A stretch of 64,000 bases of DNA from Nostoc sp. 'Peltigera membranacea cyanobiont' N6 (GCF_002949735.1 NZ_CP026681.1:3734501-3798500); one strand, 5' to 3'. Shown: positions 16,791 to 25,595, counted from the first letter of the stretch. Notes: generated by a model not told the origin, from the sequence alone. Program-made: numbers and translations.

Positions 16791-18167
16791 ATGAAATACT
16801 CTGTCGCTGTTCCTGGAGATGGGAAAATGGTTTTTGTGGAAAGTAAGGGCTTGTTCTTCATTGCTGACTTTCCATCTGTACAAGTCGATAAAGACTTTTC
16901 TCAAACTTTAGTTCAAATACCACCATCACCAGATTGTGAAGTTTGTGTAATTGTTCCAGTTCGCAATGAAGCTCAGACATTAGCAGCAACCCTTACTGCT
17001 CTGATACATCAGGTTGATTTAGAAGGACAGCTTTTAGATCCTAGACGTTACGAAATAATTTTGTTGGCAAATAATTGTAGCGATGATTCAGCAGCTATAG
17101 CTCGAAGTTTTGCTGAACAAAATCCACATATAGCACTGCATGTAGTTGAAAAAAGTCTGTCTGATGCGGAAGCCTATATTGGTCGAGTGCGTCAGATTTT
17201 GATGGATGAAGCATATCGCCGTTTGTGTAGCTTAGGACGCACAAGGGGAGTAATTGCTTCAACTGATGGAGACTCCCAGGTAAGCCCAACTTGGATTGCT
17301 GCCAATCTATACGAAATTAACTGTGGTGCGGATGCTGTAGGTGGGCGAATTGTTGTTGAGCGCACCGGTCTTGACGATCTAGACCCTTACGCCAGAGCTT
17401 GCCATCTGCGTGAAGTAGGCTACCGCTATTTAATTACCGAATTAGAAACTTATCTCGATCCCGACCCCTATGACAACTTTCCCCGTCACTATCAACACTA
17501 TGGAGCAAGTTTGGCAGTTACAGCAGAAATGTATGCACTTGCAGGAGGCTTACCAGCAGTGCGGACTCCTGAAGATGTAGCTTTTTACCGTGCTTTGGTA
17601 CGGGTAAATGCCCGGTTTCGCCACAGTCCCCTAGTGCGGGTAGTAACTTCGGCGAGGCAAATCGGACGGACAAATGTTGGTTTAGCAAATCAGTTGAGTG
17701 AATGGATAGAAATGGGACGACAGCAGCAACCATTTGTAGTTGAGCCAGCAGCAGCTATTGAAACTCGTTTTGTTGCACGCCGCCAATTACGAGTGATGTG
17801 GTGGTACGTTCTTAATGGCTATCAATCAGATTATCCTCGCGTTGCGTCCTTGGCAGAAATGCTGGGAATTTCAGCCCAATGGCTTGTGCAGAAATTGACC
17901 CAACCTTATACTTTTGGTCAATTGTTTGAAGAAGTCGAAGAACGCCAGCAGTCAGAAGGAACTTGGGCTTCGCGCTGGAAACTCGTGGAAATCCAACAAG
18001 CAATTGGAGATTTGCGCTTGCGTCTTGAGAGTTTGCGGCTCAGTTGGAGTAAACTCCAAGGTAATAATTTGACTCCGAATGATTTAGAACCAGATAAAGA
18101 GCAGTACTCTGTGGGAAGCTTACCCAACACTGAGGGTAGCGCGTCACCAATAGGGAAGCGTTACTAG
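16791..18167 (+). CDS. Family 2 glycosyltransferase
   Basis: 458 residues. GT-A fold at about 45-300: VCVIVPVRNEAQTLAATL at the nucleotide-sugar site and ASTDGDSQVSP as the DxD-type metal motif, then PEDVAFYRALV as a plausible acceptor or catalytic acidic region. The last 130 residues are helical and partly charged. No membrane segment or signal peptide is apparent, so it acts in the cytosol. It converges on the NodS-like methyltransferase (stop to stop 66 bases). With the PIG-L deacetylase and acyl-CoA dehydrogenase it forms a compact group that suggests assembly of a modified glycan or glycolipid; the substrate is unknown. Confidence 0.87.
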   Translation: MKYSVAVPGDGKMVFVESKGLFFIADFPSVQVDKDFSQTLVQIPPSPDCEVCVIVPVRNEAQTLAATLTALIHQVDLEGQLLDPRRYEIILLANNCSDDSAAIARSFAEQNPHIALHVVEKSLSDAEAYIGRVRQILMDEAYRRLCSLGRTRGVIASTDGDSQVSPTWIAANLYEINCGADAVGGRIVVERTGLDDLDPYARACHLREVGYRYLITELETYLDPDPYDNFPRHYQHYGASLAVTAEMYALAGGLPAVRTPEDVAFYRALVRVNARFRHSPLVRVVTSARQIGRTNVGLANQLSEWIEMGRQQQPFVVEPAAAIETRFVARRQLRVMWWYVLNGYQSDYPRVASLAEMLGISAQWLVQKLTQPYTFGQLFEEVEERQQSEGTWASRWKLVEIQQAIGDLRLRLESLRLSWSKLQGNNLTPNDLEPDKEQYSVGSLPNTEGSASPIGKRY

Positions 18168-18233
18168 CCGTGATGCTTATATCCCCCGAATTCTATTCGG
18201 AGGATATTAAGCCCCTGAATTATTCTTCATTTC

Positions 18234-18824
18234 TCAAACTCGCTCGAATAAATCAAGTCGATATTCTTCCTCTCGTTGAGCTTTTAAATGCCGCAGTTTA
18301 TTTGGGGTCAACTCAAAAAACGAGTTATGAACTTCATCCCCACTCAACGGATAATCACGGGCATAGAGTGTCCAATGAACTAAAAGTAGATGTCCTCCAG
18401 GTTCCAGGTGTTCTAAAATGCACTGTTGAGATTTTTTCAGGTCTTCCCAGCTCCAGTAATAGCCAACTTCCGAGACTAGAGTTAAATCAAACATCTCATC
18501 AGGATATTGCTCTGGGACACGCATAATCTGGAACTTGACATTGGAGAGATGCCGACAGCGCTCTTCTGCTCTATTCTGTGCCAGTTTTGACACATCAACC
18601 GAGAGCAGTGAGTCACAATGCTTTTGTAGCTTTTTAGTTAAAACGCCAATGGAACCACCGATTTCAAAGGCAGACCGATAGCGCTCTTTGGGTAAAGCTG
18701 CGATCGTCGCAGCATATTTGTTAGCTTCGTATTCCCTTGTCTCAAACTTCCACGGGTCGGGATCTTCGCTGTAGAGTTTATCGAAGTAGCTGGGTGGTAA
18801 GGAGTCGGATTGTAACGGGTTCAT
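18234..18824 (-). CDS. SAM-dependent methyltransferase, NodS-like
   Basis: 196 residues from the ATG at 18824, which overlaps the stop of the deacetylase gene as ATGA, indicating translational coupling. It starts PSYFDKLYSEDPDPWKFETR, the hallmark entry of the NodS family, followed by the SAM motif FEIGGSIGVLTKKL (motif I) and LLSVDVS (motif II). NodS N-methylates the de-N-acetylated glucosamine of rhizobial lipochitooligosaccharides. Partnership with a PIG-L deacetylase mirrors NodB-NodS order of action. Function here is inference from family and operon. Confidence 0.88.
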   Translation of the reverse strand: MNPLQSDSLPPSYFDKLYSEDPDPWKFETREYEANKYAATIAALPKERYRSAFEIGGSIGVLTKKLQKHCDSLLSVDVSKLAQNRAEERCRHLSNVKFQIMRVPEQYPDEMFDLTLVSEVGYYWSWEDLKKSQQCILEHLEPGGHLLLVHWTLYARDYPLSGDEVHNSFFELTPNKLRHLKAQREEEYRLDLFERV

Positions 18825-19570
18825 TGGATTTCCTCTAAATAAACTTCCCAAGGATGAGTAAAGTTCGCTAACATTTCGGGACTCAGGCGAAAGCCTTCTG
18901 GGTCATCATCAATTAAGTCTGTAATTTGGGAACGATAAGCTGCGATCGCTTGCTGTTTCAACTCCACTACCGTGTTAATATTCAACCGCCAGGTTGTCAC
19001 GTCAAGAGATTCTGGTAGACTTCGCTGTTGGTTTGAGTCCCAATCCCAAATCGGATACTCAATCAATCGGGGGTAAAAGCACAAATCATTCAGCACGGCG
19101 TGAATTAATTTCCACGTTGCTCGGTGGTCTGCGTGAGGGTCGTATCGCCACGGTAAAAAGATAATTTGTGGGGTCATGTCTGTGATGTAAGCACGACAAC
19201 TAGCCACTGCACTTTGATACTGTGTTGGAATTGAACCATCCTGCATTCTCAAAAAGGTGACAGCATGAACTTCTACACCTAGTAATTTCAAGGCTGACAA
19301 GGTTTCTGCTTCCCGCAAAGCCCGGAGTTTACCTGCGGGATATTTCTGAGAGTTAGGATGTGAAAGAGTACCATCACTAATGACTAAAACTTGCACATCA
19401 CAATTTAAAGAGCGTAACAGAGCGATCGCACCCCCACAACCTAAAGTCTCATCATCAGGATGGGGTGCAACGATTAATGCCGGACTACAAGCGATCTCCT
19501 CAACGGAACGCCAGGGCAAAACACTAGGATTGCTTAGTGGTAATCCAATCAAGCCGAATTTATTCATCAT
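18821..19570 (-). CDS. PIG-L-family N-acetylglucosamine deacetylase
   Basis: 249 residues from the ATG at 19570 (MMNKFGLIG); the next codon is also ATG. The metal site is ALIVAPHPDDETLGCGGA (the family PHPDDE) and the second His motif is DPHADHRATW. Members remove N-acetyl groups from GlcNAc-containing lipids or small molecules. The start overlaps the end of the acyl-CoA dehydrogenase gene by a few bases, and the stop overlaps the methyltransferase start, so all three are one tight operon. Confidence 0.92.
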   Translation of the reverse strand: MMNKFGLIGLPLSNPSVLPWRSVEEIACSPALIVAPHPDDETLGCGGAIALLRSLNCDVQVLVISDGTLSHPNSQKYPAGKLRALREAETLSALKLLGVEVHAVTFLRMQDGSIPTQYQSAVASCRAYITDMTPQIIFLPWRYDPHADHRATWKLIHAVLNDLCFYPRLIEYPIWDWDSNQQRSLPESLDVTTWRLNINTVVELKQQAIAAYRSQITDLIDDDPEGFRLSPEMLANFTHPWEVYLEEIQ

Positions 19571-20768
19571 TCCAAAGCAAATCAGCTTCCTTACTTTCAT
19601 GCAAGACATACTGCCCTACATTTGCCAAGGCCGCATCAAAAGCAGGTTGACGCAGATATAGAGTCAAATCTCGGATGATGCGTTCCATCGGATTTGGTGG
19701 TAGTAAGCCGCGAGTCCCAACAGAACGTTGGCACAAATGCATCACATCAATGCAAATTTGCTCAATTGCTGTCCTCACCATGTTTGCATAGGCCACGAGT
19801 TGATCTGCTTGTGGGTGGGTAACTGTGGGATAACCACCAAAGGCTGGTGCATAGGCTGCTACCCGATCCGCAGCCCCCCGCAGCCAGAGATTACCACTTT
19901 CAATGGCGATCGCCATTCTGCCAAGCCGTTCCTGTTGATATGGATCGTTTGTATATTCCAACTTCTGGAGATACTGGCGAGTCAGGTTAAACAGTGCTTC
20001 TGCCCCACCTAGTTGCACGGCGGCAAACCGAATCACTCCCACAGACAACCACGGCTGTCGATAGTAATCTCCTGGCTGCCCGATTAAAGCGCTCTGCTCC
20101 AACTCTACACCGCTAAAATCCACTTTGTAACTAGCAGTAGCTCGCATTCCAGCAGGTTGCCACCAAGCTGGATCGCTAACCGTTGTCACTTCGTCCATCG
20201 GCACAATGCACATTTGCCAACCGCCTTCTGGCAATACTCCATTAACGAAAGGACGTTCTACATAACCCGCACCAGTACAAAAGGTTTTGGAACCTTCCAA
20301 GCGATAACGTCCATTTTCAAAAGGAATTATCTTGACACCATCAGAGGCTTCGGCATTCCAAACACCAAATATTTTGTGGCGATCGCGGGCATCACGGGCG
20401 TAGCTTGTGATTTGTTCTATAGAACCAAAGGTCTGAATCAGTTGTAGAGCGTTGATATGTCCTTCATAAATTCGACCAACTGCCAGATTCCCATGCCCTA
20501 TCTGCTTTAAGAGGATTAAAAGCTCGTAGGTAACATTAGCATCAATTCCTGCACCCCATCCGCCTAATTCTTTTGCCAATGGTGCAGATAACAACCCAGC
20601 CTTAGCAATCAGTTCAAACTCCTGCTTGGGAAAAGCACTATTGCAATCTATAGTACTGGCATTATTTGCACAATAATCGGCGATTTCCTTGGCACGTTTT
20701 AGATCGAGAGCAATTTTAGAATCAGGCCATTTGGGGATGACAATATTCTGTGATAATTGGATGTTAAT
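19560..20768 (-). CDS. Acyl-CoA dehydrogenase-like flavoprotein
   Basis: About 402 residues. The last 344 are clear (AKELGGWGAGIDANVTYELL; GSKTFCTGAGYVERPF; WWQPAGMRATASYKVDFSG). Family-like sequence continues upstream of the TTG at 20594: LDLKRAKEIADYCANN and FPKQEFELIAKAGLLSAPLA. No ATG, GTG or TTG exists in that extension. The best start is an ATT at 20766-20768 with AAAGGAG six bases before it. Either this is a rare AUU start or the start codon has mutated. It heads the operon with the deacetylase and the methyltransferase. The true substrate need not be a CoA ester. Confidence 0.85.
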   Translation of the reverse strand: MNIQLSQNIVIPKWPDSKIALDLKRAKEIADYCANNASTIDCNSAFPKQEFELIAKAGLLSAPLAKELGGWGAGIDANVTYELLILLKQIGHGNLAVGRIYEGHINALQLIQTFGSIEQITSYARDARDRHKIFGVWNAEASDGVKIIPFENGRYRLEGSKTFCTGAGYVERPFVNGVLPEGGWQMCIVPMDEVTTVSDPAWWQPAGMRATASYKVDFSGVELEQSALIGQPGDYYRQPWLSVGVIRFAAVQLGGAEALFNLTRQYLQKLEYTNDPYQQERLGRMAIAIESGNLWLRGAADRVAAYAPAFGGYPTVTHPQADQLVAYANMVRTAIEQICIDVMHLCQRSVGTRGLLPPNPMERIIRDLTLYLRQPAFDAALANVGQYVLHESKEADLLWNDE

Positions 20769-20915
20769 AGCCGACTCCTTTCTGTAATATTTCTTTATAT
20801 CTTGTTGATAGTAATGAAATTAAGTTGGTTAATAAATCTATCTTTTGTGTGATTATATACTCAGCAAAAAGAGAGAAAATCAAAATACCTCTCATCTGCA
20901 CATTATCCAATTAGG

Positions 20916-21066
20916 TATAGGAATCATATTTGATTTTTGAAAAAATATAAGTATTTGTAGGGTGTGTTAGACGGAACGTCGTAACGCACCATCCCAAGCT
21001 GATGGTGCGTTACGCTACGCTAACGCACCCTACCTAAGATTTCAAAAATCAAATACTAGTCCTATA
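20916..21066. mobile_element. MITE, copy A
   Basis: About 151 bases with terminal inverted repeats of about 27 bases: left tatagga-tcatatttgat and onwards, right ending caaatactagtcctata. Inside lies a large hairpin: GTAGGGTGTGTTAG pairs with CTAACGCACCCTAC (one mismatch) around a perfect gtaacgcaccatc / gatggtgcgttac stem. No coding capacity. The same termini are found at 24039-24165. Confidence 0.7.
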
Positions 21067-21542
21067 GTATGAACAGTAATATCCTCGATGTTACTTACAC
21101 CTACAAAATTGCCATAGGTGTTTGCGTAAAAAATACCTCCCACATAGGATTAATATTTACCCCAGATAAGCTGGATTCATAGCTGTAGTGTTATTTCGGT
21201 TTGTGGTCTTATATCGTTCATACTCCCCTTTTGCTGCTACCTCACGAGCAAAGACGCGATCGGGGGTCGCAAAATTTCCCTATCCCCAGATTCCCTCCGA
21301 TCGGCACATCATGACCAGCAACCATGTCCTGTGCATCGTACTTGGTTCATCTGACAGCGATCGCAGCCTATAAGCGATATACTTCAATTCACCACGGTTT
21401 TATGCCAAGCTAAGTAGAACGATGTGGAAAAACCACACTATGTTAAGAAAAATTAAATAGACTCAAACCCTATTCCTTCCTGCCTCCTGCCTTCTGCCTC
21501 ATCCCAACGATAAATATTCACACCGACCTACTTGTATAGTTT
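21067..21542. other. Gene-free region
   Basis: A frame at 21188-21373 is open but has no recognisable protein features. I see no RNA gene or further repeat. Confidence 0.45.
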
Positions 21543-22010
21543 TTACCGTCCTGTTTCACCTATCTGATCTGCATCGTCTGCCACTCCATTGCGAAATCGT
21601 ACTTCTAAGCCATGTTCTGGGTCCCAGTCACACTCAGCTATCAACTTAAAGGTAGCAATATCTAGGTCATACTCCACATAGATATATGAGAAAGTGACCC
21701 GATCCCAGACCTGAATGGGATTAGTCAACAACGGCATTGACTCATCTCCAATCATGTCGCGATATACATCATAATTTTGCAGCACCAGAGGAGCAGTGAT
21801 GCGTAACACATCGGGTGGCAAGGCTAGAGCTTGCCGAATAGCTTCACGCTGAAGCGATGAAAGTTCCCCAATCTGCCCCTGTTCAAAATTCACACAAATC
21901 GGTACACGGCGATCGCCCAAAACAGCACATTGTGCTAAAGTCCAGTAGTTATCTTCCAATCTCATCTGTCCAAACTCAGCATCGTAATAACTTCTTGGGG
22001 ATTTCATCAT
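21543..22010 (-). CDS. Small conserved protein, DUF6985-like
   Basis: 155 residues, no signal or membrane segment. The pattern LEDNYWTLAQCAVLGDRRVP, a middle with ELSSLQREAIRQAL, and the end AECDWDPEHGLEVRFRNG resembles the DUF6985 group of small bacterial proteins, some of which occur near toxin-immunity loci. ATG start with two Met at the N-terminus. It sits beside decayed conflict-type genes. I recognise the family only loosely and cannot name a function. Confidence 0.6.
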   Translation of the reverse strand: MMKSPRSYYDAEFGQMRLEDNYWTLAQCAVLGDRRVPICVNFEQGQIGELSSLQREAIRQALALPPDVLRITAPLVLQNYDVYRDMIGDESMPLLTNPIQVWDRVTFSYIYVEYDLDIATFKLIAECDWDPEHGLEVRFRNGVADDADQIGETGR

Positions 22011-22180
22011 CTTCAGATACTACCTTTATTCTGGGCTTCCCTAGCGACTCCAAAAACTAGTGAAAATTTTACTTTGAAATTAGAGTCTTTATTCTAAACT
22101 CTTGGGATTATACCCATATTACATTTTCCCAAAAAGTGACAGAATTTCTTCATGATGAAAATATTAAGTCGAGTTAGCTG

Positions 22181-22447
22181 ATGACAGTACTGGCACCTAT
22201 CCTCGAACAAACTGTGGGTAAGATTCGCTTTTGTGTAGATGATGTCAAAAGCGCACAGGAGCGATTACCTGTAAAAAGTGCGAAATTTCAGTTAGGTTAA
22301 CACCTGACATTATTTGGATCGCATTATCACAAGGATTTGCTCAACATATCAACAATCATGCAGAAAGTTTGCGATCGCGCTTGGTTGATCGCCAGGGGAA
22401 ACAACAACTGATAATTGAAACTCGACAAATACCCATTTTCTCATAAC
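22181..22447 (+). pseudogene. DUF4419 protein fragment
   Basis: A first frame from the ATG at 22181 gives RFCVDDVKSAQERLPVKSA, then stops at 22300. A second frame gives PDIIWIALSQGFAQHINNHA, then ESLRSRLVDRQGKQQLIIET. These match the N-terminal region of DUF4419 proteins (VDDV...LP... and PD-IW--I-QGFAQH-N--AE-LR). About 60 residues are deleted at the join and the C-terminal two thirds are absent. Confidence 0.65.
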
Positions 22448-22822
22448 TTTTATGATGCAGTTCCCAAAGAACACATTCAAATTCTGGAGCGATTTGATGG
22501 AGCCATACTTTATGCTAATAGCAGTCATTCTTGGCAAATTCCAAAGTTTAATTCTGGTAAAACCTACGAAATCCCTGAGCCAAATTCTTTCTGCTCTGAT
22601 GCAATCCACCTAATCGATCTCGAAGATGGGCGCTGTATTGCCGATGTCTTTAACTTTCGCAAGAGCGAATGTTTGATTCTTTTGGGCAAGCAGACTTTAG
22701 ATCGTAATCAGCTTCAAAATCCCATAGTTATTGCTCAGAGCATTCCAGAACTCTTTGAACGTATATTTGAAGTCCAGGGGCAATACTATTTTGATGATTC
22801 CAATTTCGTTTGGGAGTCTTGA
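22415..22822 (+). pseudogene. SMI1/KNR4-like fragment
   Basis: 135 codons with no ATG: the first possible start is TTG at 22415, inside the DUF4419 remnant in another frame. FYDAVPKEHIQILERFDGAI and the end VIAQSIPELFERIFEVQG resemble the SMI1/KNR4 (SUKH) fold, common among immunity proteins to contact-dependent and secreted toxins. Because its 5' end is fused to another broken gene I call it a truncated gene; a TTG-started small protein is the alternative. Confidence 0.5.
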
Positions 22823-22878
22823 AACAGCTAGATGAGAAACTCAGAGAGATTTTACATCAATTATTTAGAGTCGAGTTT

Positions 22879-23094
22879 ATGAACAACCAACCAGATCAAA
22901 AAAGCTACGTACCACAAGAAACGCCATGTCCAATCTGCGGTTCACAAAATTTTATTTGGGGTCGTACCGTTGGAGAATCAGCAAGTCAGTGGGTGTATTT
23001 CCGTGCTGATGGGGCTGGGTGGGGGGAAGGCGAAAAGCTGCGGGCGCGTAAGTGCCTTGATTGTAACAATGTTCAGTTATTTACGTATGATTAA
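22879..23094 (+). CDS. Small zinc-ribbon protein
   Basis: 71 residues from the ATG at 22879. Two Cys pairs, CPICG (near residue 16) and CLDC (near residue 61), form a zinc ribbon around a loop with WGRTVGESASQWVYFRADG. The longer open frame from TTG 22810 adds no recognisable sequence. Function unknown; such ribbons are often nucleic-acid-associated or part of small operons. Confidence 0.6.
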   Translation: MNNQPDQKSYVPQETPCPICGSQNFIWGRTVGESASQWVYFRADGAGWGEGEKLRARKCLDCNNVQLFTYD

Positions 23095-23099
23095 CTGAT

Positions 23100-23303
23100 T
23101 ATCAGGACGTTCCCGTGCGATTCCACATTACCGAAGAACTCCACGCAAAAGGTATCCTGGGAGATGGGTATTATCTTGCAGGTTCGATGAACTTCACCTA
23201 CAACGGTATTACAATCAATGAGAAAGTTGTAACTTATGAAACATCCCCAGAAGCGATCGCCGAACAACAGTTGATTTTTACTAACCGATGGGGAGGGGCG
23301 TAA
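23100..23303 (+). pseudogene. C-terminal fragment of a PLD-like nuclease
   Basis: 62 codons from GTG 23115; the frame is open a few codons further. ELHAKGILGDGYYLAGSMNF contains the HxKx4D...GSxN active-site motif of phospholipase-D-like nucleases (second HKD half), followed by TYNGITINEKVVTYET. A full enzyme needs two such motifs or dimerises through one domain; the N-terminal part is missing. PLD-like proteins of this sort occur in phage-defence systems, so it fits a decayed defence locus. Confidence 0.6.
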
Positions 23304-23402
23304 TACTATTTTAGATTTTGGATTATTTAATTTTTATCCTGTAACAATTTGAGTATTTTTTATTACACATCCTACTATATTAACTATGTGATATTCAAAA
23401 GC

Positions 23403-23640
23403 AATGACTAATGCCAGCAATGCAGATATCCGCATTGAGCTAAAAATCGCACAACTTCCACAGAAACACCCATCGGCGCACCATCGAAATCTAACCGCGA
23501 CAGGATAATATCTGCTTGGGCTACACCTTGTAATGCACCTGCGACTAAACGACGGCGATCGCGCACATTAAGTCTGGTAAATTTTGTCCGATGCGGGTGA
23601 GACGCTGGAAGTCAGGTTGCGATAGTTAGACGGATATTTA
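23403..23640 (-). pseudogene. Effector-associated-like death-type domain, frameshifted
   Basis: The minus strand directly downstream of the 104-residue gene encodes LSQPDFQRLTRIGQNLPDL, then in another frame VRDRRRLVAGALQGVAQADI, then ILSRLDFDGAPMGVSVEVVR and FLAQCGYLHCWH before a stop. This resembles the small helical effector-associated domains that sit at the ends of cyanobacterial NACHT, TIR and caspase-like conflict proteins. There is one frameshift, and no effector domain remains. Confidence 0.55.
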
Positions 23641-23955
23641 TCACTTGTGCTGGCGTAATTGCTCTACTATATATTCTTCTAGTTCTTGTTTTTCTCTGTT
23701 GCTGGCATTTCGTTGATAAGTTCTGCCTGTTTCTTGCATAAATCTACGTTTCTCGCTTGGAGAAGATTTGAGCTTACCTCCAGATGCTTGCAGCTTTTGC
23801 TGTAATTCTTCCCAAGTCTTCTCACCCACACTTTCACCTAGTTTTATCAGTGCTTTTGGGAGTAATGTTTTTGCCTCTCTTTGAAAATCTTCTTCTGTCT
23901 CAAGAGAAGCTAAATCTATTTTGCTGAAGTCGATATCAATTTGAAACTTACTCAT
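23641..23955 (-). CDS. Hypothetical charged helical protein
   Basis: 104 residues, ATG start. Acidic first half (DIDFSKIDLASLETEEDFQR) and basic Gln-rich end. Predominantly helical by composition; no signal or membrane segment. I do not recognise the family. It lies directly upstream of the effector-associated-like remnant on the same strand, so it may have been part of the same locus. Confidence 0.55.
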   Translation of the reverse strand: MSKFQIDIDFSKIDLASLETEEDFQREAKTLLPKALIKLGESVGEKTWEELQQKLQASGGKLKSSPSEKRRFMQETGRTYQRNASNREKQELEEYIVEQLRQHK

Positions 23956-24428
23956 AGAATTGCATTTGTTTTTTTTACAGTGATTACCACAATATGGGTT
24001 TGCAGATATTACTTATCGACCTTGTTATTGTCAGATGATATAGCAATCCGATTTGATTTCTGAATCACTCGTAGAGGTAAGGGACTGGGGACTGGGGACT
24101 TGGGACTGGGAAGAAGGAATAAAGGTGTACTGAGTTTTGTTCAAAAATCAAATATGAGTCCTATAAGTATCAGATTTGAAATATATCAAATTATCAGTCT
24201 GCAATTCACCAAAGTCCTCAAAAGCACGATTTTTTATTTGTGTATCTTAGCCCAAATTATGGTTATATCTCAGATAATCATGAATTTTATCAATTTTTAA
24301 AGAATGATTTAAGACTTTTCTATCAAAATGAATATACATCTAGTGAATGCAAGCCTAACCAGGTTAAGAGTATTAAAAATGCTATCTTAAAGGCAAAGGT
24401 CATTTGCTAAATTGTTGAGGAAAACGCT
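23956..24428. other. Intergenic region upstream of the aldolase
   Basis: Contains MITE copy B (24039-24165). The rest is AT-rich and presumably carries the aldolase promoter. A frame at 24100-24300 overlaps the MITE and is not credible. Confidence 0.5.
24039..24165. mobile_element. MITE, copy B
   Basis: Left end tatagcaatccgatttgatt, right end ttcaaaaatcaaatatgagt followed by cctata. The right end in reverse matches the left end of copy A at about 25 of 27 positions. The interior is a ggggact tandem repeat rather than a hairpin, so the internal part has been replaced. Confidence 0.65.
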
Positions 24429-25511
24429 ATGACTACAACGCTGAAAGAGGCTAATTCTATTGAGTCATTGCTAGGTAAAGAGGCTGAAGACCTGCTTACC
24501 TACAAAGCAAAGGTTTCTCAGGATTTACTACATTTGCCGGGGCCAGACTTTGTAGATCGAATCTGGATCAACAGCGATCGCAATCCTCAAGTATTGCGTA
24601 ATCTCCAGTTACTTTATTCTACTGGTCGTCTGGCAAACACAGGTTATCTATCGATTTTACCAGTAGACCAAGGGATTGAACATTCGGCGGGTGCGTCTTT
24701 TGCGCCGAATCCGATTTACTTCGATCCAGAAAATATTATCAAGCTAGCGATCGCCGCAGGTTGCAATGCTGTTGCTACTACTTTGGGGACATTAGGGATA
24801 GTTTCGCGCAAGTATGCCCACAAAATCCCCTTTATTGCCAAAATAAATCACAACGAATTGCTAACTTTCCCCAATCAATTTGACCAGGTATTGTTTGCTG
24901 ATGTCGAACAAGCTTGGAATTTGGGGGCTGCGGCGGTAGGTGCGACAATCTACTTTGGTTCGGAGCATTCTACCAGACAAATCCAGGAAATCAGCAAAGC
25001 TTTTAAACACGCTCATGAACTAGGGATGGTAACAATTCTCTGGTGCTATCTGCGGAATAACGCCTTTAAACAAGACAAAGATTACCACCTTGCGGCTGAC
25101 CTCACCGGACAGGCGAATCATTTGGGTGTGACCATTGAAGCTGATATCATCAAACAAAAGTTACCCGAAAATAACAATGGTTACGGTGCAGTTGCCAAAG
25201 CCAGTGGTAAGAGTTACGGCAAAACCGATGAGCGAGTTTACACAGAACTGACGACCGATCACCCAATTGATTTAACTCGTTACCAAGTACTAAATTGCTA
25301 CTCTGGGCGCGTAGGGCTGATTAATTCTGGTGGCGCGACTGGTAAAAATGATTTCGCCGAAGCAGTTCGCACTGCTGTAATCAACAAACGCGCTGGTGGT
25401 TCGGGATTAATTTCTGGGCGAAAGACTTTCCAACGTCCCTTCGAGGAAGGTGTGAAGCTATTTCATACCATTCAGGACGTTTATCTATCTCCAGATGTGA
25501 CGATCGCTTAA
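24429..25511 (+). CDS. fbaB: Class I fructose-bisphosphate aldolase (FbaB/DhnA type)
   Basis: Schiff-base aldolase of glycolysis, gluconeogenesis and the Calvin cycle. 360 residues. Phosphate and substrate segments are LPVDQGIEHSAGASFAPNP (about 77-95) and FIAKINHNELLTF; the C-terminal NSGGATGKNDFAEAVRTAV binds the sugar phosphate. A GAGG site precedes the ATG. It is not the class II enzyme that normally does the bulk of this reaction in cyanobacteria, so it may serve another condition. Monocistronic. Confidence 0.93.
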   Translation: MTTTLKEANSIESLLGKEAEDLLTYKAKVSQDLLHLPGPDFVDRIWINSDRNPQVLRNLQLLYSTGRLANTGYLSILPVDQGIEHSAGASFAPNPIYFDPENIIKLAIAAGCNAVATTLGTLGIVSRKYAHKIPFIAKINHNELLTFPNQFDQVLFADVEQAWNLGAAAVGATIYFGSEHSTRQIQEISKAFKHAHELGMVTILWCYLRNNAFKQDKDYHLAADLTGQANHLGVTIEADIIKQKLPENNNGYGAVAKASGKSYGKTDERVYTELTTDHPIDLTRYQVLNCYSGRVGLINSGGATGKNDFAEAVRTAVINKRAGGSGLISGRKTFQRPFEEGVKLFHTIQDVYLSPDVTIA

Positions 25512-25595
25512 GGAGTGGAGGAAGAGGCAGGGGAGCAGGGGTAAAGAAGTAATTTTTAATTCTCCTCAATACCCCATGCCCCATGCTTCATTGTC

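Noticed and set aside
18170..18526. Plus-strand frame downstream of the GT2 gene
   Set aside because: It lies antisense to the clear NodS-like gene and shows no family features.
21188..21373. 61-codon frame in the spacer
   Set aside because: Starts with an ordinary ATG-less context and has no recognisable composition or motif.
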